A stretch of 64,000 nucleotides of DNA from Candidatus Coprenecus stercoripullorum. GTDB lineage: Bacteria; Bacteroidota; Bacteroidia; Bacteroidales; UBA932. Positions 42,819-52,092 of the stretch are shown one piece after another. The position numbers and the translations under genes are program-made. How positions within the stretch are numbered: position 1 is the first letter of the stretch; each line of letters starts with the position of its first letter. The notes beneath the pieces were generated by a model. That model was given only the letters and a program-made list of their open reading frames with translations. It was not told the DNA's origin and ran no database searches. The stretch is taken from positions 1-64,000 of the forward strand of contig DVLA01000071.1 in assembly GCA_018715745.1 (NCBI GenBank), read 5' to 3'.

Positions 42819-44450
42819 ATGAGAAAGATTTCATTTTTTTGCATGATGGCCGCTTTGCTGTTTACGGCGGTTTCATGTTCAAAAGACGATGAAGGCGATG
42901 GGATAGATGTGCCTTCCACTTCACTGGATGTTATTGTTACGGCTGACAGTTTCGTATCAGGGGACGGTTCGCTTTCCGTGCCCGCTGAGCTTAAGGCCGG
43001 GGATAAGATGGGGATTTTTGCCGTGGAGGACGGAATTATCCTCAATGATATTGTCAATGTATGCTTTACGGCTGCCGATGATGGAAACGGCGGGCTGGTC
43101 TGGAAAAGCGAGGAGGAAGTGATGTTTTCTTCCGGCTCCGAGTATTATGCATATATGCCTTACCAGGAGGCCCTGACAACCGCGCCCGACCCTTCTGCCG
43201 GGGATGCGGACGGCTTCTTCGCCCCGATGGCGGAGGCGTGGGCTGTCCGGGAGGACCAGAGTACGGCGGAATCCTATTGTGCCTCTGACATGATGACCGG
43301 CAGCGGCACTGTCGGGGAGGACGGCATGTCTATAAACCTTTCGCACAGGATGTCGTTGCTGCTTGTAGAGATACCGGTTACGCACTATACCTTTACGAAT
43401 ACCGAACGCACTATCCCGGACTATACCGTGACGGGTGAGGTCGGGTTTGACGGAGTGCAGCCCTATATTGACGGCGATTCGTATGCCCGTTTTATTGTCA
43501 ATCCCTGCAGCCCTTTGACAATAAAGGCTACTTATCTTTCAACGTCAGGGGATGAGGCCGAGTGGGAATTCGTGACGGATTATTCGGAAGGAACGCTGTA
43601 TCATGATGTCATAGGCAGCGGCAGACGTTCTGTCGAGCATAATCTCCAGGTCGGCGACTTTTTCTGTGCCGACGGCAATATCATTTCCAAGGATGCCGAC
43701 GGATCGCTGATTGCCTCTTCCAACGTTGTCGGCATGGTATTCCAGACAGACCCTTCCCGCTTCGGACAGAGGGAGACGGAGGCCCTGGACGGAGAAATAA
43801 GGGCTTTGGTATTCTCTACGAGGATGTCCGGAGGAAGCAAGGAGCCTGCGCACATGTGGTATATGGATTACGAAACGGAGACATGCGACAGGGACGAGTC
43901 GGAAATAGGCCTTGCCAGTATCAGGGCCGAAGGTGACTATACGCAGTCTTTCCTCAATGCGGATGCCGACTTGAGCGGCCTGCACAATACCGAGGCGATC
44001 ATAACCGCCAGGGCCGAGGACGTGGCGGCAGGAGAGTATCCTTCTTTTGAATTGGCGTATAACTTTATACAGGAAGTGGGCGGGCCGTTTGAGAATGTCC
44101 GTACGACCGGTTGGTTCCTTCCTTCGTCGGGCCAGGTTTTCGATATTCTCAGGGCGTTCACGGGGCTGACGCTTGATGAAGGGACGGACGGGTTCGCAGG
44201 ATACAACACAGACGAGTTCTATTGGCTTTTCGATCAAGGCATCGACGCCGTGCAGCTTCTTAACGATGCTATGGCCAAAGTCGGTACAGACAATAAGGAC
44301 CTCTTCGAAACAGGTTGGGGTCTGTGGTCTTCCACACAGGCCGAGAGCGACAAGGCATGTAATATCGGACTCGGGGCTCCCGGTTTTATCGACTGCATAT
44401 TCGAGTATAAGAAAAACGGAGGCAGGGTCCGTCCCGTACTTGCATTTTAA
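42819..44450 (+). CDS. Fimbrillin-like surface lipoprotein
   Basis: The 543-residue protein has a lipoprotein signal with lipobox TAVSC (Cys20) followed by SKDDEGDG, an acidic run of the kind that marks surface export in Bacteroidetes. The N-terminal two thirds resemble fimbrillin-like or Mfa-like proteins (GDKMGIFAVEDG, SEYYAYMPYQEA, INLSHRMSLLLVEIP). The C-terminal part (from about 420) has GWFLPSSGQVFDILR...WSSTQ...GGRVRPVLAF, the pattern of Fibrobacter-paralogue/DUF1566-like domains. It may be a pilus subunit, tip protein or adhesin; no other fimbrial genes adjoin. tnaA follows 21 bases later and may be cotranscribed. Confidence 0.78.
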   Translation: MRKISFFCMMAALLFTAVSCSKDDEGDGIDVPSTSLDVIVTADSFVSGDGSLSVPAELKAGDKMGIFAVEDGIILNDIVNVCFTAADDGNGGLVWKSEEEVMFSSGSEYYAYMPYQEALTTAPDPSAGDADGFFAPMAEAWAVREDQSTAESYCASDMMTGSGTVGEDGMSINLSHRMSLLLVEIPVTHYTFTNTERTIPDYTVTGEVGFDGVQPYIDGDSYARFIVNPCSPLTIKATYLSTSGDEAEWEFVTDYSEGTLYHDVIGSGRRSVEHNLQVGDFFCADGNIISKDADGSLIASSNVVGMVFQTDPSRFGQRETEALDGEIRALVFSTRMSGGSKEPAHMWYMDYETETCDRDESEIGLASIRAEGDYTQSFLNADADLSGLHNTEAIITARAEDVAAGEYPSFELAYNFIQEVGGPFENVRTTGWFLPSSGQVFDILRAFTGLTLDEGTDGFAGYNTDEFYWLFDQGIDAVQLLNDAMAKVGTDNKDLFETGWGLWSSTQAESDKACNIGLGAPGFIDCIFEYKKNGGRVRPVLAF

Positions 44451-44471
44451 AACTCATTAAAAACTAAAGAT

Positions 44472-45854
44472 ATGGAACTTCCTTTTGCTGAATCCTACAG
44501 GATTAAAATGGTGGAAACCATTAAGAAGAGTACCCGCGAAGAGCGTGAGAGATGGATAAAAGAAGCCAAGTACAACCTTTTCATGCTCAAGAGCGACTAC
44601 GTGTTTATCGATTTGCTTACCGATTCCGGTACAGGCGCCATGAGCGACAAGCAGTGGGCCGCTATTATGGAAGGGGACGAGAGCTATGCCGGGGCGCGTT
44701 CTTTCTATAATCTGAAGAATACTATAGAGAGTCTGACCGGTCTCAAGTACGTATTGCCTTCACATCAGGGCCGTGCTGCCGAGAACGTATTGTTTTCTTC
44801 CATTGTCAAGGAAGGGGATATCCTGCCTGGCAACTCCCATTTCGATACCACCAAGGGACATATCGAATACCGCAAGGCCATAGCTCTGGACTGCACCATT
44901 TCCGAAGCGTCGGATACAGAACTTGAGATTCCTTTCAAGGGCAATATGGACCTGAACAAGCTCGAAGACGTGCTTAAAAAGACCCCTAAGGAAAAGATTC
45001 CCTGCATAGTATTGACAATCACGAACAATACTGCTGGGGGACAGCCCGTTTCCATGGAGAATATCAAGGGTGTTTCCGCACTGGCCAGGAAATACGGTAT
45101 AAAGCTCCTTATCGACTCGGCCAGGTTCGCTGAAAACGCATATTTTATCAAGACACGCGAAAAAGGCTACGAAAACAAGTCCATCCGCGAGATAGTACGC
45201 GAAATATATGACTGTGCAGACTATATGACCATGTCGGCAAAGAAGGATGCCATAGTGAACATAGGCGGTTTTGTGGCTTTCCGCAATGAGGAAGACATGC
45301 GTAAGGCGCAGATGTTTACTATTATGAACGAAGGATTCCTCACATACGGCGGCATGGCCGGCCGCGACATGAACGCGCTCGCACAGGGCCTTATGGAAGG
45401 AACGGAGTTCGAATATCTTGAAACGCGGATCAAGCAGGTCGCTTATCTCGGAAAGAAGCTGGACGAATATGGCGTACCTTATCAGAGACCTGCCGGCGGA
45501 CATGCTATCTTCCTGGATGCAAAGAAGATACTTACTCACGTACCTAAGGAGGAATTTATAGCGCAGACTCTCGGAATCGAGCTTTATCTCGAAGCCGGCA
45601 TAAGGGGTGTGGAGATAGGCTCTCTCCTTGCCGACCGCGATCCGGTGACGCGCGAGAACAGGTATCCCGCCCTCGAACTTCTCCGTCTGGCCATACCCCG
45701 CAGGGTATATACCAATAACCATATGGATTATATCGCTGCAGCGGCCAAAAATGTGTATGACCGCAGGGAAAGCATCACGCGCGGGTACAAAATTGTAAAA
45801 GAATTGCCCATAATGCGCCATTTCACCATTGAAATGGACAAGGCCGACAGGTAA
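44472..45854 (+). CDS. tnaA: Tryptophanase
   Basis: Tryptophanase splits tryptophan to indole, pyruvate and ammonia with PLP. The 460-residue protein closely follows the Bacteroides enzyme from the start (MELPFAES) through LLTDSGTGAMSDKQW, THQGRAAENVL-type segment, SHFDTTKGHIE, ITNNTAGGQPVS, the PLP lysine in TMSAKKDAIVNIGG and RLAIPRRVYT. The family also includes tyrosine phenol-lyase; SAKKD and overall likeness to Bacteroides TnaA favour tryptophanase. No TnaC-like leader is seen upstream. It follows the surface lipoprotein by 21 bases and abuts the LuxE-like gene. Confidence 0.92.
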   Translation: MELPFAESYRIKMVETIKKSTREERERWIKEAKYNLFMLKSDYVFIDLLTDSGTGAMSDKQWAAIMEGDESYAGARSFYNLKNTIESLTGLKYVLPSHQGRAAENVLFSSIVKEGDILPGNSHFDTTKGHIEYRKAIALDCTISEASDTELEIPFKGNMDLNKLEDVLKKTPKEKIPCIVLTITNNTAGGQPVSMENIKGVSALARKYGIKLLIDSARFAENAYFIKTREKGYENKSIREIVREIYDCADYMTMSAKKDAIVNIGGFVAFRNEEDMRKAQMFTIMNEGFLTYGGMAGRDMNALAQGLMEGTEFEYLETRIKQVAYLGKKLDEYGVPYQRPAGGHAIFLDAKKILTHVPKEEFIAQTLGIELYLEAGIRGVEIGSLLADRDPVTRENRYPALELLRLAIPRRVYTNNHMDYIAAAAKNVYDRRESITRGYKIVKELPIMRHFTIEMDKADR

Positions 45855-45855
45855 T

Positions 45856-46833
45856 ATGTATGACGGGAGCAGTTTCGCGGAGGACTGCCTGTCCGTATTC
45901 CGCTACCAGTACGCCAACTGTGCGGAATATCGCGAATACTCCCGGCTGCTTGGGGTGGAGTCTCCCGATACCGTGACCGGTATTGACGGGATTCCGTTTC
46001 TGCCTGTCAGGTTCTTCAAGCAATATAAAATCGTATCGGAGGGTTGCCGGAAGATATCCGGCGACCCTGTTGTTTTCAGCAGCAGCTCGACTACCGGACA
46101 GATACCCTCACGCCACTATGTCCTGGACCGTACAGTCTATGAACGCAGTTTCCTTGACTGTTTCAGGATGTTCTACGGGCAACCCGACACTTATGTCATT
46201 CTTGCCCTGCTTCCGTCGTATCTCGAAAGGGAAGGCTCTTCGCTGGTGTATATGGCCGAACGGCTTATCAGGGAGACATCCGACCCGTTAAGCGGATTTT
46301 ATCTTTATGATTACGGCAGGCTTTATTCATTGCTTCAGGATTTGGGGCGTCAGGGCAGGAAGACCCTGCTGCTCGGGGTCGCTTTCGCCCTTATGGATTT
46401 TGCCGACAAATACTCTCTGCCCGGTCCGAATGACAGCTGGCTTACCGTTATGGAAACCGGAGGCATGAAAGGACGGCGGGAGGAAATATCGCGGGATGCG
46501 ATGCACGGTAAACTGCGTAAAGGATTTTCAGTATCTTCCATCCATTCCGAATACGGCATGTGCGAACTTCTGTCGCAGGCCTACTCTGCGGGCAATGGCA
46601 TATTCAGGACGCCTCCGTGGATGAAAATCATAGTCAGGGATATCCACGACCCGTTGGTTTCCCTGCCCGAAGGAAAGCAGGGCATAATAGACATAGTGGA
46701 TCTGGCCAATATCAATTCCTGCTCGTTTATAGAGACGGAGGATATCGGGCGCCTGCTTCCCGACGGCTCGTTTACCGTGGACGGCCGTTTGTCCGGAGCC
46801 GAGCGCAGGGGATGCAATATGCTTATTGAATGA
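45856..46833 (+). CDS. LuxE-like acyl-protein synthetase family protein
   Basis: A 325-residue protein of the LuxE/acyl-protein synthetase group within the adenylate-forming superfamily. Visible features are the FFKQYKIVSEG segment, VFSSSSTTGQIPSRHYV (the phosphate-binding loop), and HSEYGMCELLSQAY (A5-like) followed by PPWMKIIVRD. LuxE activates fatty acids as acyl-AMP for transfer to protein; here the acyl group and acceptor are unknown. The track starts at a TTG inside tnaA; the ATG at 45856, one base after the tnaA stop, is preferred. It overlaps the convergent DUF2723 gene by 11 bases. Confidence 0.82.
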   Translation: MYDGSSFAEDCLSVFRYQYANCAEYREYSRLLGVESPDTVTGIDGIPFLPVRFFKQYKIVSEGCRKISGDPVVFSSSSTTGQIPSRHYVLDRTVYERSFLDCFRMFYGQPDTYVILALLPSYLEREGSSLVYMAERLIRETSDPLSGFYLYDYGRLYSLLQDLGRQGRKTLLLGVAFALMDFADKYSLPGPNDSWLTVMETGGMKGRREEISRDAMHGKLRKGFSVSSIHSEYGMCELLSQAYSAGNGIFRTPPWMKIIVRDIHDPLVSLPEGKQGIIDIVDLANINSCSFIETEDIGRLLPDGSFTVDGRLSGAERRGCNMLIE

Positions 46834-49800
46834 GGCTTTCTATTTTTTTGTAGTAGGCATCAGCCTTGTCCTTGTCTACCATATTGAGCAACTCAATGCC
46901 GTAACTGTAATATGTCAGGCAGTTCTGGGCATCGGTGTAGGAAAGGTAGCCCCCGTGGTATGGTTTAGTAAAGAACATCACTGACTTCAGAGTCTCATCG
47001 AGGAACTTCTCGGCCAATGCCGCGCCTTTTTCTTCCGCCCCGCATTTTATGTACAGTTCTATGGCCAGCAGGACTGACCTTTCGTTAAGCGAATAGAGAA
47101 TCGACGCATTAAGCGGGTACTTGCTGTCGGGGAAATACTCCTGCATCCTGTCAAGAATCTCTATTGCCTTTTCCGGTTTCCCGTCCTCATACAGGCCGAG
47201 TGCGGTCTGGGCGAATATGAACCGCTGCCCTTGTGAGTTATAGAATGTACTCAGGTTTTGATAGTCAAGGAAGAAGTCTCTGGTAAAGCTGTCCCATCTG
47301 TAGACATTCATTATCTTGTCGTACATGTCTTCCGAGTCTATCTGCCCTATCTCCGATATCGTTGTCCTGCTCTTTATCGGGACTAACTTGTACAGGTAAC
47401 CTTCGAACTGCAGGTACTGTTTAAGCCCGATATTGAGGGAGCCGCCCTGCGTTACGAAATATATCGGTCTGTCCCAGTCATAGTTGGAGAGCATGTCCAG
47501 AATCATGAGCTCCGTTTTGTCTATGTCCGTCCTTTCCGCCGGTATATCGAGATACAGCGTATCCACTATCCTGTCATAGTCTTCCGGGGCGACAATGCCG
47601 TATTTCATTACATTTTCCTTGTTTACCGGAAGCCTGAGCCTGTGGGTGGCGAGCACGCATCTTTCCTTGCCCATCATGTTTACCTTCAGGTTGGGATTGT
47701 TGAAAAGCCCTATGGCTTCCTTCAGGGTCAATGGCCTGTCTACCATATCTATTACCAAAGGATAGTCGTTTGTACCGTACAGGTAGTTGATTCTCGGTGT
47801 GGTGAATTTTATCGGTTCGGCTTCATACTGTTTCCACTGCATCTGGTCTATGTACCAGTCGATACCCAGCAGGGACGTATTCATGACCCTGCAGTCGGTC
47901 CTCACCCCTTCCACTTCCTGGATATACCACAGGGGGAATGTGTCGTTGTCCCCGTGCGTGACGAGTATGCCTTGTTCGTCTGCGGACATGAAATAGTTGT
48001 AGGCCATGTCCCTTGCCGTATACCTGTCGCTTCTGTCGTGGTCGTCCCAGTTTTCACAGGCCATAAGTACCGGTACACCAAGCAGCAGGACACCTATGGA
48101 AACGGCGAGCGCGGTCTGAGGCAAATGTATTTTTTCTGCCGTCTTCCTGAGTGCGTCGAATACGGCCAGAACCGCCAGGCCTATCCAGATGCTGAACATG
48201 TAGAAAGAGCCTGCATAGGCATAGTCCCTTTCCCTTACCTGGTACGGGGACTGGTTAAGGTATACTATTATGGCGACCCCGGTCAGCAGGAACAGCAGAA
48301 GGGTCACCCACCAGTTGCGCTTGTCCCTGCCGAGCTGATACAGGAAGCCGATTATCCCGAGCAGCAGGGGAAGCATATAGTAATGGTTTTTGGCCTTGTT
48401 GTTTACGATATAGTCGGGACCTTCGGACTGGTCGCCGAGCCTGGCCCTGTCGATGAACCCTATGCCGCATTCCCAGTTTCCGGAGAGCGGATCGGACGGC
48501 ACCTGGCCGTGCAGGTCATTCTGCCTTCCGGCGAAATTCCACATGAAATATCTCATGTACATCCAGTTGAACTGGTAGTCAAAGAAGAATGCAAGATTGT
48601 CGGCAAATGTGGGCATTTTGTTCGAAGTGCCCGGAATGGGTTTCCCCCTGTCTCCCATATAGCTCCTGTACAGATCCACATGGTGGGGATCACGGCTGTG
48701 CATTCTCGGGAACAGCATTTTGTTGTCATTTGTAAATACGTAATCCTTTGGAGCACTGGCTTTGTAGTATTTGCCGTCGAGAGGGGTGTAATAGTGGCCT
48801 TCGACAATGTCAACCGGCACTGATGCGAATGTCTCCCCGTAGATTAGCGGTACGCTTCCGTACTGTTCCCTGCCGAGATACCTTATAAGGGAAAACGGAT
48901 TGTCCGGCTGTCCTTCATTTGTCGGGGTGTTGTTGGCCGAGCGTATGACGACAACGGTAAAGGCTGAGTAGCCGGTCACAATCATGGTAAAGCACAGCAG
49001 GACCGTATTCCACAGACGTTGGCCTTTCTTCCTTGTAATGAAAATCCCCGCAAAGCAAAGACACAGCAGGCAGACCATGAAAATCGCGGCTCCGACATTG
49101 AACGGCAGCCCGAGTACGTTTACGGTAAACAGGTCTATATATGCGGCGAACTTGGGCAGATACGGGATTATCCCCCACAGGATAAATGCCAGGATTGCCC
49201 CGGACAGCATCAGTACGCCGAAACTTCTGGCTGTCGTGACTTTATCCGTTTTCTTATAGTAATATACGAAAGCTATGGCCGGTATTACGAGCAGGTTGAG
49301 CAGGTGTACCCCTATTGACAGTCCCATCAGGAAGGCTATGAGGACTATCCACCTGTCAGCATATTCCTGGTCGGCTTCTTCTTCCCATTTGAGGATGGCC
49401 CAGAACACTATGGCGGTAAACAGGGATGACATGGCGTAGACTTCGGCTTCTACCGCCGAAAACCAAAATGTGTCGGACCAGCAATAGGCGAGGGCTCCTA
49501 CTACGCCCGAGCCTATTATCGCTGCGGCATTGCCTGCCGAAAGGGCCGTTCCCCCGTTGTTCTCTACAATCCTTCTGCCGAGATGCACTATGGTAAGATA
49601 CAGGAAGAAAATCGTAAAGGCAGAGCACAGCGCACTCATGACATTCACGGCTACCGCTGCATTCTCCGGTGATGCAAACATGGTAAAGAACCTGGCTATC
49701 AGCTGGAATACCGGATTCCCCGGAGCATGCCCCACTTCGAGTTTGTACGATGAGGCTATAAATTCGCCGCAGTCCCAGAAACTGACCGTAGGCTCTATAG

Positions 49801-49882
49801 TCATCAGATATGTTACGGATGCCGTAATCAGCACGATTACCGAGAATAGTCTGTTAAGGAGGTTGAACTTCTTCTGTTCCAT
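46823..49882 (-). CDS. DUF2723 membrane protein (GT-C-like, TPR tail)
   Basis: DUF2723 proteins are large Bacteroidota membrane proteins related to GT-C glycosyltransferases such as protein O-mannosyltransferases. From the ATG at 49882 (MEQKKFNLLNRL) this one has 1019 residues. The N-terminal half has about 12-15 membrane helices and the conserved EPTVSFWDCGEFIASSYKLEVGHAPGNP loop, where Asp and Glu are likely catalytic. A periplasmic region follows, with RERDYAYAGSFYMFSIWIG and HGDNDTFPLWYIQEVEGVRTD. The end is TPR-like. The longer track start (49930) is upstream of a -7 box and is rejected. A role in protein or lipid glycosylation is inference. Confidence 0.88.
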   Translation of the reverse strand: MEQKKFNLLNRLFSVIVLITASVTYLMTIEPTVSFWDCGEFIASSYKLEVGHAPGNPVFQLIARFFTMFASPENAAVAVNVMSALCSAFTIFFLYLTIVHLGRRIVENNGGTALSAGNAAAIIGSGVVGALAYCWSDTFWFSAVEAEVYAMSSLFTAIVFWAILKWEEEADQEYADRWIVLIAFLMGLSIGVHLLNLLVIPAIAFVYYYKKTDKVTTARSFGVLMLSGAILAFILWGIIPYLPKFAAYIDLFTVNVLGLPFNVGAAIFMVCLLCLCFAGIFITRKKGQRLWNTVLLCFTMIVTGYSAFTVVVIRSANNTPTNEGQPDNPFSLIRYLGREQYGSVPLIYGETFASVPVDIVEGHYYTPLDGKYYKASAPKDYVFTNDNKMLFPRMHSRDPHHVDLYRSYMGDRGKPIPGTSNKMPTFADNLAFFFDYQFNWMYMRYFMWNFAGRQNDLHGQVPSDPLSGNWECGIGFIDRARLGDQSEGPDYIVNNKAKNHYYMLPLLLGIIGFLYQLGRDKRNWWVTLLLFLLTGVAIIVYLNQSPYQVRERDYAYAGSFYMFSIWIGLAVLAVFDALRKTAEKIHLPQTALAVSIGVLLLGVPVLMACENWDDHDRSDRYTARDMAYNYFMSADEQGILVTHGDNDTFPLWYIQEVEGVRTDCRVMNTSLLGIDWYIDQMQWKQYEAEPIKFTTPRINYLYGTNDYPLVIDMVDRPLTLKEAIGLFNNPNLKVNMMGKERCVLATHRLRLPVNKENVMKYGIVAPEDYDRIVDTLYLDIPAERTDIDKTELMILDMLSNYDWDRPIYFVTQGGSLNIGLKQYLQFEGYLYKLVPIKSRTTISEIGQIDSEDMYDKIMNVYRWDSFTRDFFLDYQNLSTFYNSQGQRFIFAQTALGLYEDGKPEKAIEILDRMQEYFPDSKYPLNASILYSLNERSVLLAIELYIKCGAEEKGAALAEKFLDETLKSVMFFTKPYHGGYLSYTDAQNCLTYYSYGIELLNMVDKDKADAYYKKIESLIQ

Positions 49883-49912
49883 ATATGTGTCGCCTTTATC
49901 CGAATTAAGTTG

Positions 49913-49920
49913 CAAACTTA
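49913..49920 (-). promoter_or_regulatory. -7 box for the DUF2723 gene
   Basis: TAAGTTTG on the minus strand fits TAnnTTTG; transcription from about 49906 gives a 24-base leader to the ATG at 49882, supporting the shorter start. Confidence 0.45.
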
Positions 49921-49965
49921 CGAATATCATCGGAATAATTGAAAAAATACCGTGTATTAAATGAG

Positions 49966-50062
49966 GCTGCCGGCTCCGGAGGCGGATAGCCCCGAAACCG
50001 GCAGCGATTTATTGTGCTCTGTGTTCTGAGGCGGATGCCGGTACGCTATTCCGGCTGCCGCC
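49966..50062. repeat. Two GC-rich hairpins after the lipoprotein gene
   Basis: GCTGCCGG (49966-49973) pairs with 49998-50005 around a 24-base loop. GGCGGATGCCGG (50030-50041) pairs with 50051-50062 apart from two mismatched positions. They fill the 150-base gap between the lipoprotein stop and the DUF2723 leader. They may act together as a terminator for the minus-strand lipoprotein transcript, but neither has a good T tract. Confidence 0.5.
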
Positions 50063-50080
50063 CTACTGGTATGGGCCTGC

Positions 50081-50608
50081 TCAGAGCGGAAGCATCTTCA
50101 ACTTGCCGGAATATTCGACAGAGACAATAGTGCCGTCAGAGGTTGTCCCCCTGAATTCAACTGTATATCTGTCATTGGCGCCGCCGCTGACAGTCAGCGT
50201 CCCTTCCGACGGATAATATTCCGTTCCGGGGTCATCGAAGCTCTCTCCCATGGCGAATGTAACGGACAGCCCTCTTCCTATTTCGAACCTGCCGTCAGGA
50301 ATCCGCCCTTCGGGATACTCGTCCGTATCCGTCTCCGAAAGGTCGATTTCAAGGTCTATCAGGCATCCCTTCCCGGTCTCCAACACCCCTTCCGAATAAA
50401 AATCCAGATAATATACCGGATCGGCGATGGCACCTTCGTAAATATCACTGAAGTCCGGATAGTACCCGAGGGCTTCTCCGATTTTCCATGAGTTTTCTCC
50501 TGCGGTGATGTTCCCGCCTCCTGACATGGACGAGCCTTTTTCGCAGCCGGTCAGCGCCACTGCGGCTGCAATGCAAAGTATGGGAATTATTCTGCTGGTT
50601 GTTTTCAT
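50081..50608 (-). CDS. Lipoprotein of unknown function
   Basis: I do not recognise a named family. The 175-residue protein has a lipoprotein signal ending in LTGC (Cys22) and a mature beta-rich part. The second half, from YYLDFYSEGVLE through IPDGRFEIG, GTLTVSGG and YTVEFRGTTSDGTIVSVEYSGKL, is repeated in diverged form by the next gene upstream. The glycine-asparagine start of the mature protein suggests an exposed linker. It follows its truncated paralogue by 13 bases on the same strand. Confidence 0.75.
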   Translation of the reverse strand: MKTTSRIIPILCIAAAVALTGCEKGSSMSGGGNITAGENSWKIGEALGYYPDFSDIYEGAIADPVYYLDFYSEGVLETGKGCLIDLEIDLSETDTDEYPEGRIPDGRFEIGRGLSVTFAMGESFDDPGTEYYPSEGTLTVSGGANDRYTVEFRGTTSDGTIVSVEYSGKLKMLPL

Positions 50609-50621
50609 TGTCCTTAATGTA

Positions 50622-50879
50622 TTACATTGACCTAAGTTCTACAGGCCCGGACCAGAATGCGGACATGGGAGTCCCGTCTTCTGCCGTGCCGTTGAAAGTA
50701 ATCGAATAGCCGTTGCGGAGGGAATTGACCTCAAGTACGCCGCTTGCAGCTATCAGGTCTTCGTATCCGTCGTCCGTGTAAAGAGTAAAAGCCGCCATGT
50801 CGAGTTCATTCCCCAATTCAAATCTGCCCGTAGGTATTTCAAGAACGGCTTCGTCTAAGTATACGTCGAAATAGAACAT
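50622..50879 (-). pseudogene. N-terminally truncated paralogue of the adjacent lipoprotein
   Basis: The 85-residue product aligns with the C-terminal half of its neighbour (FYFDVYLDEAVLEIPTGRFELG; YSITFNGTAEDGTPMSAFWSGPVEL) but has no signal peptide, lipobox or N-terminal half. I see no coding remnant upstream. It may be a decaying duplicate; yet it has an intact frame, an ATG and a TACCTTTG -7 box directly ahead, so a small cytoplasmic product remains possible. Confidence 0.55.
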
Positions 50880-50887
50880 TTATCCGG

Positions 50888-50895
50888 CAAAGGTA
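50888..50895 (-). promoter_or_regulatory. -7 box before the truncated lipoprotein paralogue
   Basis: TACCTTTG on the minus strand ends 8 bases before the ATG at 50879, so a transcript would start at or next to the start codon. It could also drive the downstream lipoprotein. The rest of the 200-base gap to the SUI1 gene is AT-rich and shows no further gene. Confidence 0.4.
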
Positions 50896-51079
50896 TATAA
50901 AATTTCATAAATATTAGCGTATCATATAAGGCGCACATATCCAGACAATAGAGTTTACGGCACTGATTATCCGCAAATTTCAGGCATATAAGTTTTAATC
51001 GTTCTATTTTGCTGTATTTTTATGGCCGCCGGTTGGAGGAAAATCCCTATCTTTACGTTTTACATGAAAAGTATCTGAT

Positions 51080-51397
51080 ATGCCTTTAGTATATTCGACA
51101 AATCCATCCCTTATGGAGGATATGGAAAGAAAGAACGAAGTCCAGACCCTTCCGCCTTCTTCACAGAGACTTGTCGTGTGTATAGACCGCCGGAACAGGG
51201 GAGGCAAGCAGGTTACTCTCGTAAAGGGTTTCGCCGGCAGTGAAACGGACCTTGTCGCCCTTTCCAAGTCGTTGAAAACCAAATGCGGGACCGGGGGAAG
51301 CGCCAAGGACGGCGAGATTGTTATCCAGGGGGATTTCAGGGACAAGGTGGTGGAACTGCTAAAGTCTATGGGATATGGGGCCAAACGCGGTAACTGA
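51080..51397 (+). CDS. SUI1/eIF1-like translation factor (YciH family)
   Basis: A 105-residue protein homologous to eukaryotic and archaeal initiation factor eIF1/SUI1 and E. coli YciH. The C-terminal two thirds are the SUI1 fold: RRNRGGKQVTLVKGFAGSETDLVALSKSLKTKCGTGGS followed by KDGEIVIQGDFRDKVVELLKSMGY. It probably binds the 30S subunit and influences start-codon selection. The 3' end overlaps the DUF4271 gene by 23 bases, so it leads the hemD-rnpA-yidD operon. Confidence 0.92.
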   Translation: MPLVYSTNPSLMEDMERKNEVQTLPPSSQRLVVCIDRRNRGGKQVTLVKGFAGSETDLVALSKSLKTKCGTGGSAKDGEIVIQGDFRDKVVELLKSMGYGAKRGN

Positions 51398-52088
51398 CAC
51401 TCTCGGCGGGATTGACCTGGCCTGGCCCGGCTCGGTCCTGTCGGAATTCGATGTCCCGGCCCCTTCTCCGGACATCCTGCTGTATGACGGACAATATTTC
51501 GCATGGGGCATGCTCTGCCTTATAATAATCGCCCTTGTGTTCCGGAGGCATGTAAGGGACTTTTTCTCTTCCCTTACGGCAATTGTGCTGTTCCCGTCAT
51601 CCGGCCACAGGTATAAGGGCTTCCCCTTCCAGCTTGGCGCCGCCTTTGTGGTTGCGACAGGTATACTGTGTTTTGTCATGTCCGACTTCGGGGCAGTGTC
51701 CCGGGACAATTTCGACTATCCCGCCCTGCTGCTTGTAATCGGTGGCGCAATGGCTCTTAAGGCAGTTGTCCTGCTGCTTTCTGGATACGTGTCATCGGAT
51801 ATGGGATTTGTCTTACAGGCCATGAGGCTTTTTGCAGTATTTACGGTACTGTCGGCCATTATGTCCATATTGCTCTATCCTGTCGCATACTTTGTACCGG
51901 ACGGGGCTGTGGAGGCCGTGAGAGTGACTGCAATCGTACTGGCGTCACTGGTGGCGGCAGCGTATCTTTTTGATATAGTCCGTATTATTTTTACATTTCA
52001 GATATCTCCTTTCTTCTCCTTTTTGTATCTTTGCACTCTGGAAATTTTACCGGCGGCACTGCTTGTCGCGACAGTTGTGAAATATTAA
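51375..52088 (+). CDS. DUF4271 integral membrane protein
   Basis: The 237-residue protein starts inside the SUI1 gene (23-base overlap) and has an N-terminal soluble stretch of about 45 residues followed by about six to eight membrane helices (for example YFAWGMLCLIIIALVF and ALLLVIGGAMALKAVVLLL). It ends with FQISPFFSFLYLCTLEILPAALLV, as in the DUF4271 family. Function is unknown. In Bacteroidales it is commonly next to hemD, as here (4-base gap). Confidence 0.87.
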   Translation: MGPNAVTDTLGGIDLAWPGSVLSEFDVPAPSPDILLYDGQYFAWGMLCLIIIALVFRRHVRDFFSSLTAIVLFPSSGHRYKGFPFQLGAAFVVATGILCFVMSDFGAVSRDNFDYPALLLVIGGAMALKAVVLLLSGYVSSDMGFVLQAMRLFAVFTVLSAIMSILLYPVAYFVPDGAVEAVRVTAIVLASLVAAAYLFDIVRIIFTFQISPFFSFLYLCTLEILPAALLVATVVKY

Positions 52089-52092
52089 GTGT

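Noticed and set aside
44472-45854. Tyrosine phenol-lyase instead of tryptophanase
   Set aside because: The PLP segment reads SAKKD rather than SGKKD and the whole chain follows the Bacteroides tryptophanase as I remember it.
47642-48823. 393-residue frame antisense to the DUF2723 gene
   Set aside because: Low-complexity shadow of a conserved membrane-protein gene; no domain or promoter seen.
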